Source: Lingula anatina (Eukaryota; Brachiopoda; Lingulata; Lingulida; Lingulidae). From it: a DNA stretch of 53,366 nt. This document shows positions 38,604 through 50,676 of this stretch, piece by piece. The notes under the pieces were generated by a model that saw only the letters and a list, made by a program, of their open reading frames with translations, did no database searches and was not told where the DNA came from. Within the stretch, counting starts at the first letter, position 1. Each line of letters opens with the position of its first letter. The translations under genes and the position numbers were made by a program. The stretch covers positions 1,558,745-1,612,110 of the forward strand of contig NW_019775413.1 in NCBI RefSeq assembly GCF_001039355.2. The letters run 5' to 3'.

Positions 38604-38646
38604 TAATATGATTGGCTGCATCGGTTATTTAAAACGAGGACGTCAC
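38588..38646 (+). promoter_or_regulatory. KIF11 core promoter elements
   Basis: TGACGTGA (38591-38598, CRE-like), ATTGGCT (38611-38617, inverted CCAAT box for NF-Y), TTTAAA (38628-38633, possible CHR-like element) and GACGTCAC (38639-38646) lie 80-135 bases upstream of the KIF11 start codon. CCAAT plus CHR-type sites are typical of G2/M genes in animals. Assignment by position and motif only. Confidence 0.45.
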
Positions 38647-38725
38647 CATTTTCAAATCAAAACTTTCATGGTCAAAACAACACAATTAAGTGTAGGAAGC
38701 TGAAAACCATTACAAACATCAAAGT

Positions 38726-39144
38726 ATGGCACCAAAATCCAAAAGTGAGCGGGAGGAGAATCAAAAGATTCAAGTGTCTGTAAGATGCAGGTAATTTCTT
38801 CTTGTGCCAAGTTCTTAAAGTTATTGTATCATGGTAAATTAAAATGTGAAAGCCGTAAACCAAAAAACACTAAACGGAATTACTAACGTAGTACTACTAG
38901 TAGCTCAATTTTCATGCTATGAACTTATGTTCTTTCTAATTTTTCCAATAATGCAACTTGACTAAAATGCATTTAATCCACAATGTTGTAGGTTTTAATC
39001 GGCTTTGATTCATAATTAGGGTTGAATCCTGTTGAAAAGAGGGTTGATTGCATAGGGATTTTTGACTGCATCAAGGTTAAAATATATCTGAAAATGAAAT
39101 CCTGATATCACACCTCCAGTTGAAAGTCCCCCCCCACACACACA

Positions 39145-39187
<43 letters not shown>

Positions 39188-40974
39188 ACCTATGTTAACT
39201 GAAGCCCCGCAGCAGTAGTATTGTTACTTGGGAAGGAAAAATATGGTGCATACTGATGTACTGACATCACATCATACTAGCACTAATTTTACCTTTCAAG
39301 GCTGGCTTTATGTAAGCACCTGTTTTCATATGAATGCAGTGTCTTATAATTTAGAAATTTATTTTTAGATAAGACAATGTAACTTTCATTAAAACTAAAA
39401 GAGTGCATTTTGTTTCCTAGGCCCATGAATTCTTCGGAACGTCAAGGATCCTTTTGTGTGACGGATATAAATGGACTGAAAAGAGAGGTCACTGTAAAAG
39501 AGAGAATGGGTGCCCAAACACACACCAAAACTTTTCAGTTCGATAGAGTGTTTGGTCCTAAATCCACTCAGTTTGAAGTCTACAAAGAGGTTGCTATGCC
39601 TGTGATTGATGAAGTATTGATGGGATACAACTGTACAATATTTGCGTAAGTATTTTGAAGGCATAATTCTAAATTTTAAATCTCCAGAATAATGTGGAAA
39701 TTGTCTGAAGTATTGATAATTTACAATTTTGTACCAAAGATTAAAGATGGTAAAAAGCAGTTTTAAAGAATTACATTATTAGAGTTGAGCTGCAGTAAAT
39801 ATTGCCAAAGATGGGTCAGTTATGTTCAGGTATGTTTATGTTATAGTTATGGCCAAACAGGCACAGGCAAGACATATACAATGGAGGGAGAAAGAAGCGG
39901 AGGGGAAACAAACTGGGAAAATGATCCAGAAGCTGGCATAATACCTAGGTCTATGGCACATTTGTTTGACAAACTTGAGAAAATAGAGGTTAGTAGAATT
40001 TCATACGTAACAGCATATTCACAAAAAATTCTTTTAAAATTGACTATCCCTTGATGAATTTGTTGAAAATAAAACAAGATGTGTGATTTCAGTCAATGTT
40101 AGAAAGATTGAAAACTTCTAAAGTGAATGTGGGACTAGGTGTTAACTTTTTTATTCCCAGTATTGTTAACCATATTGTTTACACGTTTTTCACCATAATT
40201 CATTCATTCAGTAGCTTTTCAGTGGCCCATGATGCAATGAGCCTCCAGTACTTGTTAACAGCTGAATATTAAATTTTGCTTGGCCTTCAATTGACAATCA
40301 AGTCTTGCAGTACTTACTATATATAAGTTTCTTTTAAATAAATGCATCATAATTTTGACCTCTTATTTAGATATTTTAAATTGTCAATTTTCAGAACTGT
40401 GAGTTTTCTGTAAGAGTATCGATGTTGGAGCTCTACAATGAAGAGCTGTTTGATTTGCTGAGTGCTGGAGATGACCCACCCAGGATGAGGATATTTGAGG
40501 ACTCCACTAAAAAGGTCATTAATCTACTATATGTTTTAAACTGTTTATTGCACTTGTCTTTAACAAACTGCCAATCTTGGAATATAAAGTAAAGCAATTT
40601 ACTAAGGCCATTATATTGTCATTTATCACTAGGTGATATGATTCCCCACAAATTTACAAAACATTTAATTCTTGCATTCACTTGGTTCTCTTTGCATATA
40701 AATGACAATCTATAGCAAATATAGTCATTTGAAAAAGATGTTTACTTCTGGGTATAGACCAATGTTTTGCCTGATAATATTTTACTGAAGTGACATATGG
40801 TTTTACTGCAGGGCTCTGTGGTTATTCAAGGCTTGGAGGAGGCTGTGGTCCAGAACAAATATGATGTCTACCATATTCTAGAGAGAGGAGCTGCCAAGAG
40901 ACAGACAGCTGCCACACTCATGAATGCATCTTCCAGGTGAATACTAGACCCCATATCAAAATCTCTCTCTCTTT

Positions 40975-41005
<31 letters not shown>

Positions 41006-44000
41006 TTTGTGTGTGTGTGATATTGATACATTTGAGTTGCACACCTTTCTCAATAGCAAGTTTACCCGTTTGGGATATCCAGAGTTTTAAAGATTATTCT
41101 GACATAATACAGGGTGTATGTCAATTATATGCTAATTATTGAAGCGGAATTGGAAATGTGTGGCTGGTGGTTCATATCCAGATCTGTTCCAGTTATTTCT
41201 TAAATGCTGTATTCTGTACAAGTTGTAAATATTTCTACTTTCAGTCGATCCCATGTGGTGTTCTCTGTGACCATCCATATAAAAGAGAACTCCATTGATG
41301 GAGAAGAGCTTTTGAAGACAGGGAAGCTCAACTTGGTAAGTAAGGGGATGTCCTTATAATACATTGAGATTGTACAAATGCTGTTTTGATGAAAGAATTG
41401 CCTGTTGTTAAAACACCTTCATTTAAAACCCAGTACAGGTAAAACTTCATTTAAGAAAACTAGAATAAAATTATAGATGAAATGCTGAAAGTTGAAGACA
41501 TTCTATTTATTGACTTTCTAGGTGGATTTAGCAGGTAGTGAGAACATAGGCAGGTCAGGTGCAGTGGAGAAAAGGGCAAGGGAGGCTGGTGAGTAGTACT
41601 AATTATGAAGTTTCTCTCAACTTGATAACCTCTTTTATGGCATCTGGAAACATATAAGAGTTTTGGCAATATTGACACAGTTTGAAGGAAATAGTTCCAA
41701 TGTTGACTGCTATGTTTCAATTTCTTACCAGTGGCACTGCAGATAGTGATTTGCTGTGAACTTAATGGGTTACAGATGAAATGTGTAAGAGTTATCCAGA
41801 GTCCATGAAAATTCTTAATTTGTTTTAAGTTATCTTTAATAGGACGCAGAAGTGAGATTTGAAGTTCACTGGATTCTGTGGGATTTGTTTTTTGTTTTGT
41901 TTTCCCTGTCTGCCTTTTGGCTAGGCTCAAACAGAGCAAATGGGAAAGACTGGAAAAAGGTTTTGACAATAACAATTACAAATTGTAAACAAGATGGCGA
42001 AGCTGTTCCCAGAAGTGAATACATTGCACAATAACATTGCAATATTCGCAGTATTATTGCGCACATGCAAAACAGACTCGAGTCCCCTATAGCTGTGAAA
42101 CATTAAGTCCATAGTCTGAACTTTTGGTGTACAAAGTTGTATTTTATTCCACAAGGTAACATCAACCAGAGCTTGCTGACCCTGGGTCGTGTTATTACTG
42201 CTCTGGTGGAGCATGCCCCTCATGTTCCTTACAGAGAGAGCAAGCTGACAAGGCTCTTACAGGACTCCCTGGGAGGTAGGACCAAGACCTCCATTGTAGC
42301 CACCATTTCTCCAGCTTCTTGCAATCTGGAGGTAAGTTTTTTTTAAAGCGAAAATACTGTGAGAAAAGTCAAAACTTGAGATTTTAACTGTACAGCTGGT
42401 TATTCTGAATGAAAAAATGTTTCTATAGTATATAATCAATTGTTTCTAGAAGCAAACCTTTAATAGTAAGATTTTATTTTTATTTCAATTTTAAAAAAAT
42501 GATAACAGTGGTGCATTTTGCTTTGTTATTAAAGGAAACTTTGAGCACCCTGGACTATGCTCACAGAGCAAAGAACATTACCAACAAACCTGAGATCAAC
42601 CAGAAACTGACAAAGAAAGCTCTTTTTAAGGTAAAGATTTTTATTTGGAAAAAACAGTGTCTTCCATCTTAAGATTAAATGTTAAATGCCCTTATAATTA
42701 TGAGCATTTTTATTTTGGTCATTGTACACTTTAGGAACCATGTATTTATCTTTATTTTGTCAATTCCACTTTAATTGTTTTGTCATAATTTTTCCAGGAG
42801 TACAATGAAGAGATTGAGCGTCTCCGACGGGATTTACTGGCTGCCAGAGATAAGAATGGGATTTATGTCGATACTGAGAATTACAAGTGAGTTGATTTAC
42901 AATGATGTATCAGTGGAAATTAATCTGATTTGGATAAAAGCTTACCATTCTAGTGGCAGCTTCAAAAAAAAATCTTCAGATTTGTTTTATTATTTTTTCA
43001 GTAACATGCAGACCACCATGCTGCAACAGAAGGACAGCATTGCTATATTAGAAGAAAAACTCCAGGCTACAATAGAAGAAATGGAGAAGGTATTTCTGTC
43101 TCTATTTTTCCCCGTGCTTTGCTCAAATGTATATACTCTTTTAATGATTTGTTATAATTAAAGTAAAAAGTGTGATAAAAAATCAGAATATCATCTGAAT
43201 TGTTTACATACCTGAAAAGTAAAAATAAGATGGTAAATGATATGATTGGATTGAAACTCTGAGTACTCTGAATCTGAGAAAGATGTTTTTAAGTTCTTAA
43301 CAAACTTTCCAATCCATAAAGATAATATTTTTTTATTTATTTTATTATAATTGTTGTTGTTGTTATTATTATTGTTGTTGTTGTTGTTATTATTATTATT
43401 ATTAATTCTAGGTGAATGAGCTATTCAACTTCAACAAGCTAGAGTTGGAAGAAACCAAGGTTAATTTGGAAGAGACATCAAAGAAGCTGGAGGACACCAC
43501 ATCCACCTTAAAGCAAACAAAGAAAGTTCTCCGTGTGACCACCCGGGAGAGGGATGAAAACAAACATCTGGTACAGGAGCATGTCCAAGCCGAAAAGAAC
43601 CTTCATTCTGAGGCCACTCGGGTAAGATGGTGACACAAAGTTCTGTGTTCTCTTGTGATTTGAGAGTACACATTTGTTGATAGTATGTATTACATGAAGT
43701 TCACCAATTGTATATTTTCTGTGAAGTGAAAAAAATTTAGCATTTGTTTTTTTCTTGCAGCTTCTTGAGTTTATCTTCTGTGAGGTGAAAAAAATTTAGC
43801 CTTTGATATTTTTTTCTTGCAGCTTCTTGAAACTGCTGATCAGGCCACTTCTGACGTTGAAGGCCTTCATGCCAAGATACTGCGTAAAAAAGACGTGGAA
43901 ATGCACAATACAAATTGCCAAGAAAGGTTTCAAATTGATTTTCGAGAGAAATTTTCAGTCTTGAAAAAGGATTCTGAATCATTTTCCCATAAGCAGACGG

Positions 44001-44570
44001 ATTTCCTGTCTACCATACAGCAGGAACTGGGTATGTTATTCTCTAGTATGTTCTAGTCTTATAGTAAGGTGTTTCTTTTAGAGAATTGCCTTATGTGTAA
44101 ACATTGGAGAGGCCATTTTGTCAAATTTTTTAAATATTTGATCTTAATATATTTAATGTATGTTGCACGACAGTTTTCCTAAGCACATGCAGTGTGGTTA
44201 TAAACTCTATCTACTTTCTTCCAGCTGAGAACTTTGAGAAGAAGCATGGAGAGTTGTCTAATCTAGTGTCCCTGCATACGTTTCTGATGTCTTCCCTGCA
44301 AGAAAAGACTGCCGCTTTGACAGAGAGCCTACAGAGCACATGCAGAAATACACAGGAATGGTCTCAAACAGTCCAGACCTATGTTACCCAGACAAAGGTG
44401 TGTGTGTGTTTTGCATGCTCAGATAATGATTTAGGGTTGTTCACAACAGCTTGGGAATTGTTTAGCATGGCAATAATTGGTATTGTTTGGTAAGTATGTA
44501 AATGATGTTTATTTATTTAATTTTTATATTTTTCACTTTTAATTTTTATTATTTTTTCCACTTTCAGTTT

Positions 44571-44617
<47 letters not shown>

Positions 44618-47600
44618 TTGCTTTAGAATTTTAGTCTTGACAAACTGACACTGTTTATGATATTTCAGGAATCTGAAGTGTCTGCCTTGTCTTCTGCTCT
44701 GGCACAAGTTGTACAGCAAACACAGTTAGTAGGCACCATGATAGGACAGCAAGTGGAGGTTCTGACACAGTTTGGAAAAAGACATAAAGAGCAGGTAACT
44801 TTATGTGCTTATTTTTCTTCAGAGCTGCAAGAGAAAATCCTGAAATGTTTGTATAGTTGTGTAATCATCAGGCATTTTGAAAATAAGTAATAAATAAATA
44901 AATTTATGATACATGAAGTCTTGAAGTTTATTAATTCTTTCCAAGGTTATGTGCACCTTGTTTTAATGGTATTTTTACTGATGACGATATGTTTTACACA
45001 TAGCTTGAAGACCTGCAAGAGTCCTTAAAGGTTGGTGGCCAGAAAAACTCTGAAGCACTGGCCACCCTTGGTGAGATGGTGGAGAGCTACACCTGTAAAC
45101 AGGAGTCAGCTGTTGATGGATTCAGTGAGCGGGCAGAAGAGGTCAGGGCCTCCCAGGACAAACAGATGGAGGTAGGTTAAGACAGGAATTCATGCCGACA
45201 GAAACTCTGCACCAAGTACTGGTTTTTGCTGATTTTCTCTGATAAAAGAATGCCAAGAACTGCCATTTTTTAGTTTGAAGTAACATGGAAGATTATTCCC
45301 TATCAATGAGTGATATCAATTATCTGATATCATGTCTGTTAAAATCTGGTGAAAATGAAAGAAAAGTACTTTGGCTTGAGTGTAATTTTGTTTAAGACAG
45401 TCAACTTATTTCTTAGTATGAGACCCTTTTGTTTCAGGTTATTCTCCAAATGTCTCAACAACTGAACAGTTTGATAGGGGATTGTAAAGCCAGTCTTAAT
45501 ACAAATATGAACCAGGTGCAGACAGAGTATACCAGTTTTAAAACTGATGTGTCTCAAATGAGGCAGGATTTCCAACAGTAAGTTTTCAACACAGCTTGTC
45601 AATTAGAAATTTTCTTTTTGAATCCTTTATTCGTGAAAGATAGCATTTCAGTGCTCTTACAATGATGAGGACCACACAGGTCTCATTAGCTGCTATAATA
45701 TTTTATGATTGATATTTTTGTATATAATTTTCCCTTATTATTATAAGAATAACTTTTAATTATCCCTTTATTTATTTCCAAAAGTAGCATGCTTTACTAA
45801 GATCCATTATCCTAAGAATTATCATGATGACTCTGATGATGAATGGATCACCAGGCTAAAGTGAAGCAATTGTTATACAATTTCCAAATTTTTAACAGTA
45901 CAAGATCCAACCTGCTCAGTGCTGCAGAAGAAAGGACAACTTCCCTGTTGACACTTACTACTTCAATGGAGACTGAAATTCAGGATAATATTCAGAAGGT
46001 AAGATAAACAGTTGTTTGATGCCATCTTGTGTACTGTCATTTGTGTGATCATATTGGCCATAAAAGAAATAATTAATAATTTTATAAAAGAAAGAAAAGT
46101 GAATGTTTGGATGTTTGGCTGGTATGTAATGTGGCCAAATTGATAAAACATGCACTGTGTGAAAAGTCTGTGATGATTATTATATATTTTAATCCTCAGC
46201 AACTCATGATGCCTCGGCTCTGGGGTTTTAAAATGTGCCATTTAGTATCACAAACAGAAAGCTGAGTTGTCTGAACTATGTGCACTGTCATCTGGTGTTT
46301 TAGTTTATGATTAATTTTAAATGTAACGTCTTAGGATTCTTTTTCTTCAGTTGCTGGAGTCTAATTCCTCAAACTCCAAAGAAATGGTGCATATACAAGA
46401 AAACTGTCAGAATGCCATCAAAATGGGTCAAGAGGTAAAATATAGAATGTAGAAATGTAAAATTAGAATTCATCAAGACATGGTTGACAATGTTTTCCTT
46501 GCCAGAAAAGTTGAAACTGGCTTTTTGGGTTTTACCTATTGATTGAGCATAGATCATATTTTTGCATTTAGTTTTTAAATTGTGCTTTTAGGACTTAATA
46601 TGTTATGATCTTTACTTTCTCAGGGTTGGCAGAACCACTGTACTAAGGTGGGGGATATGATGGATAACCATGTTTTAGTGACAAGCACAGCGTCAGAGCA
46701 ACAACAGCAACAAATACAGGTAACCACCCATGCTACTTGTGTGCTAATATTACAGCTAAAGGCAACATAAATATTTGAATGTATAGGGTACTGAAGTCTT
46801 CTTTGCATGCACTTCTGTGCCCTATTTTGTTCATTCAATTTTCATTTTGTGAAAATTTACTTATTTGGCATATTGAACATATTTAGAGCAAACAAGAGTA
46901 ACTTTTTTTATACATTGCCTTTTGCTGTCTCCACATCATATTTGGTGCATTCCACATATGTAAGACATTTCCTGTTCCAAGTGATATGATTTTTTAAACT
47001 ACTTCTTGTGTAAGGTTTTGGCAGCGCATGCTGAGGAGAGTACATCCTCCATCAAAGAGAAGCTGCAATCACGAGGTGCAGAAGAGAAGAGCTTCATGGA
47101 AGACCAGACCTCAAAACTTCAGGAACAGCAGATATCCATTCAAGAGCAAAGTCAGAAGCATGTTAGTGAATTGACTGCCAGATATGAAGAACTGGAAAAG
47201 TTCCTCACAGAGGAATTAAGAAAGGATGTCCCTACTGGTATGATGCATTGATATTTTAGGCCAATGAAATTTTAGTCTCTTAACAAAAGTGGGATTCAAA
47301 TCTGTTTGGTTCTAAGCCATTTTTTTTTATTCTCCTATGAAGTTTTTGTCAGTTATTGGTACTTTTATCGTGCTTATCCTTTTTTTTTCTAAGGGACCAC
47401 ACCACAGAGACGTGATTTTACATATCCTCGCATTCTCACCAAGGCAGAGCCTCATGATAGCCTTCTGGAAAATTTCCGAGAGAAGTACAACCTTGAGGAG
47501 GCTTTGAATGTTCCATTGCCAGAACTGTCCCTCAATGAAAGCTCTGACATACCCCCAGAAGCAGCTGCTGAGGTAATTTATTTGTATTATTTCCAAATAG

Positions 47601-48157
47601 TTGTCTTCGTGCCTTTAAAAACATTTTCCCCCCGTGTCTGCAAAAATATGCACACATCATTCAAGCTCTCATTTTGTATCTGTGTTTAAATTTTTAAAAC
47701 CATTAAGTTAACAGTATCTTTTAAATTGATATTTAAGGTCTCTGAAATTAACAACCTGAGTAGAAGCAGCAGTGTGTCGTCTGTGGTATCATCAGTTAGT
47801 GAGGCCAACGAACCTCGGTCAAGTACAGAGGTCAATGACGTCAAGGTTTGTCAATTTTTTAGGGAAATTACAAACTTGTGTAAGTCATTTGACAGGTTTG
47901 GTGCTGATAGTTATACAAAATTTGAAGACTTAAATTTTTATGACATCATTAACATTCAGTATTTGAGGAGAAAGCATTACATAGGTAAATATTAAAAGAG
48001 TCATTAACTTTAATTACAGAATGACTTGGAAACTAAGGAAAACTGTCCAAAAATTCGATCCAAGTTATCAGCCCCCAAAGCCTACAAATCCAGGAGCCTT
48101 ATTACTCCAAAGAAAACAAGGGCTCCTTTGAGGAGCAGCAACAACGCACCAGCATGA
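38726..48157 (+). CDS. KIF11: Kinesin-5 motor KIF11/Eg5, complete
   Basis: Exons: 38726-38790, 39421-39645, 39847-39988, 40395-40514, 40812-40936, 41245-41335, 41522-41588, 42156-42331, 42535-42630, 42798-42886, 43002-43089, 43412-43621, 43823-44030, 44225-44397, 44669-44794, 45004-45171, 45438-45577, 45899-45998, 46351-46434, 46624-46719, 47015-47237, 47394-47572, 47738-47845, 48020-48157. All phases agree; 1,078 residues (human about 1,056). The N-terminal motor has the P-loop GQTGTGKT (99-106), long loop L5 with Trp120, switch I NASSSRSH (222-229), switch II DLAGSE (258-263) and [19 protein letters not shown]. The neck linker and coiled-coil stalk follow. The BimC box GTTPQRRDF has a Thr940-Pro941 Cdk1-type site. 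It is expected to be a plus-end-directed bipolar tetramer that slides antiparallel spindle microtubules. The C-terminal tail is Ser-rich then basic. Confidence 0.97.
39129..39185. repeat. (CA)n microsatellite preceded by a C run
   Basis: CA dinucleotides in the first intron of KIF11. Confidence 0.95.
43327..43403. repeat. ATT/GTT trinucleotide repeat next to a splice acceptor
   Basis: Imperfect TTG/TTA repeat that serves as the T-rich tract just upstream of the acceptor of KIF11 exon 12 (43411). Confidence 0.85.
43718..43830 (+). repeat. Duplicated 3' splice site in a KIF11 intron
   Basis: Two near-identical ~51-base segments (43718-43768 and 43777-43830). Each contains GTGAAAAAAATTTAGC, a T-rich tract, TTCTTGCAG and the exon start CTTCTTGA. 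The downstream AG (43822) gives the correct KIF11 frame. The upstream AG (43760) would add 62 bases and reach an in-frame TAG after 12 codons. Confidence 0.9.
44571..44619. repeat. (TTTA)n microsatellite
   Basis: Tetranucleotide run in a KIF11 intron. Confidence 0.95.
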
Positions 48158-49977
48158 AGAGATGTTTTGATACAGCCGTGGAAAAAAAGATTTATCAGAT
48201 ATATTGTCATCCCCAGTGACAAATACCCGACCTTCAAAAGACATTAGCAGATAGCCATGCATGGTGTAACACAACTTTTGCTTCTTTTATCATGATCATT
48301 TTGGCTCATTGAGTAATGTTATAGTGTTACGAAAAAAGCCACTTTAGATGTAACATAGCTTTTGCTGCAATATATCAAAGGTACATCTTGGTTCATTCCA
48401 CGCGAATATCCAATACAGCCAATTATCATATGCCAAAATGTTGTTGTCGTCGGTGTCATGTTTCCAGTCAAGACGGGTTATTTTAAATTGGAATGCAATC
48501 TGCCTGAATACAGCAGACTCTCCTGGACCATCACTTTCTTGGGTAAGACAACATGGGGGTCAGATTTGGTCAGCTATGCATAAGATGCCCAGTAGATACG
48601 TCAAGATGTGTTGACACTATTTGTTGACTAGAAACATGCCATATGTTTGATACATGAAATCATGTATATGTGGACTTTTGTGACATCTTATACATGGATG
48701 CGATTTTTCCAACTTTTGGCAGATTTCAGACTTTTTGGGAGCCAAAAATGCCATTGGCCTACATGGACCCCACGTCACATTTTCAAACTTATTCACTAAA
48801 CAGTAGTATCATCCCTGCTTTTGCATTTGGATTTATTAGATCCAAAATTTAAAATTGGTGGTATGTAAATCTCTTGTCATATTAGCAATATTTATATGTA
48901 TCTTCATTTATTTTACACTAGCCAAAATAACTGTTGTATTTGTTAGTAAGCCAGTAACATGCAATGCTTTTCTTGCTGGTCATAGGATGTGGAAGCAACA
49001 CTTAAAAGTAATGGCCAACAGTTTTAGCCTTAAGTGAGAACGTGTTTGTGAATGTTGTGGATGTGAAGACAAATTGCCAATACTAGACAATTTAATCAGG
49101 CATATAAATGAAAAGGGGTATTATCTTTAAATTAGTTTATGCAAGTATATGTAGGATTGTAGCTTCATTTGTATATAACTGAATCATAGACTTTATTCAT
49201 TTATAGATCATATTTCAGCAAAAAATATCACCAACATAAACTCCTTCCACTGTAACATCTTTTAATTTAAATTTTAGAAATGTAAATAGTAATAAAGCTA
49301 AACAGAAATGGATGGTTGAATAAATGCATGTAAAAAATCTATTATTCTTCCTTTTCGAATTATTCATCTTCAGAGGAAATGGTCATCAACAGAAAAATGT
49401 CCATTCAAAGTTAGTTGTTGGCTTAAATTGGAAGTTGTTGATATCACTTAATATATAAAAAAAAATCTTAATAAGTTAAATGCTGCTATTCTTCAAAGCA
49501 CACATACCAAACAGAAACGGCATGGCACTAATACAAGCTTGGAAAACTAACAATTATGAAACTCTTGAAACACGACATACTTTTGCTATCCAAGTAAAAT
49601 ATATCTGGATACAACTATAAAAATGCATCTTTTTGTAAAACATGATTTATAACTATAAATATTTTTTTAAATAGAAAGTTATTTTCAGAAATAACATTTT
49701 AAAAACATTGAAACATTTAAATGCACAATATATACTAATTGTAAATGTGAACAATTTAGAATGATATTCTCTATTTGCAATTTAACCTTCAATATTATAT
49801 ATCCTGCTGTTTTCATGAAAACAAACTGTAATATGTTAAATATTCACAAGTCTTCAGATTTTTAAAAAATGCTAATAGGAATAATAAAAGTTACTGTGAA
49901 AAAAACTGATTCTTCACTTTTTCCTTCTGAGGTTCTTTTATATAGATTTCTATGGTTTAAAGCTGAGCCTGCTAAGT
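48158..49977. other. Shared 3' region of KIF11 and the REC8-like gene
   Basis: About 1.8 kb between two convergent stop codons. AATAAA at 49291-49296 and 49319-49324 are the best plus-strand polyadenylation signals, implying a KIF11 3' UTR of about 1.15 kb. I saw no clear signal for the minus-strand gene between 49330 and 49977, so its 3' UTR may overlap that of KIF11 (TTTATT at about 49192). Confidence 0.5.
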
Positions 49978-50620
49978 TCACCATTCTGTTCCACGCGTGA
50001 TAAAAATGTCACCGTAGGGTTCTTCTTGGGTAAGATCGATTTTATTCAGAGCACACAGATCTAGAAAGAAAATGTGGAATTGAATTCGACAGATCTTATT
50101 TCTACCAGAGAAAGAAAACAGAAGCTGGACCCAATATTTTCTTCAATGATGAATTAAAATTGTCAAAAACATTTTACTAAAAACATAAAAAAAATAAACT
50201 TGTAAAAATACATTCTCTTTTTCCTTATCCTATTTTTATTTAACACACACATTAATAATAGTATCACCTAAAATTGCAGTGAAATGACCAGCGGCCTGGC
50301 TCCTGGTGTTGCTAGCAGGTGGACACAATGTTCTGAAAGTAATGCTCATATCCACATTTGCTGTCAGATGCAACAATATCCTGAAAAAAAAGAGGGTAAA
50401 AATATGGAATTATCAAGGAAAACTCTTGAGTGCACTGGTCATTTTTTAAAAATCACTGTTAGAAAGTTAATAAACCAACATGCCCTTTAATGCACCTTAT
50501 TTCATAAACTAGCCAGGGTAGTACACACCAATACCTGGGGACCAATTAGAAAAAGTATGTTGGCCACATGGGTCAGCGATTAATACCCAAATGATAAAAA
50601 GTCAAAATATAAATCGGTCC

Positions 50621-50676
<56 letters not shown>

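Larger units (their letters stand above)
36484..38725. other. Intergenic region between the J-domain gene and KIF11
   Basis: Begins with the 3' UTR of the J-domain gene (AATAAA about 36937-36942). It also holds a T17 run near 36823-36839, a C11 run at 37383-37393, the ~294-base tandem duplication described separately, and the KIF11 promoter. No coding exon was seen. Confidence 0.55.

Noticed and set aside
41460-41975. 171-codon minus-strand open frame
   Set aside because: It lies across a KIF11 exon and introns on the other strand, has no splice-supported partner exons and no recognisable domain.
44571-44619. Regularly spaced repeats suggesting a CRISPR-like array
   Set aside because: Simple TTTA microsatellite without spacers; CRISPR arrays are not expected in an animal genome.
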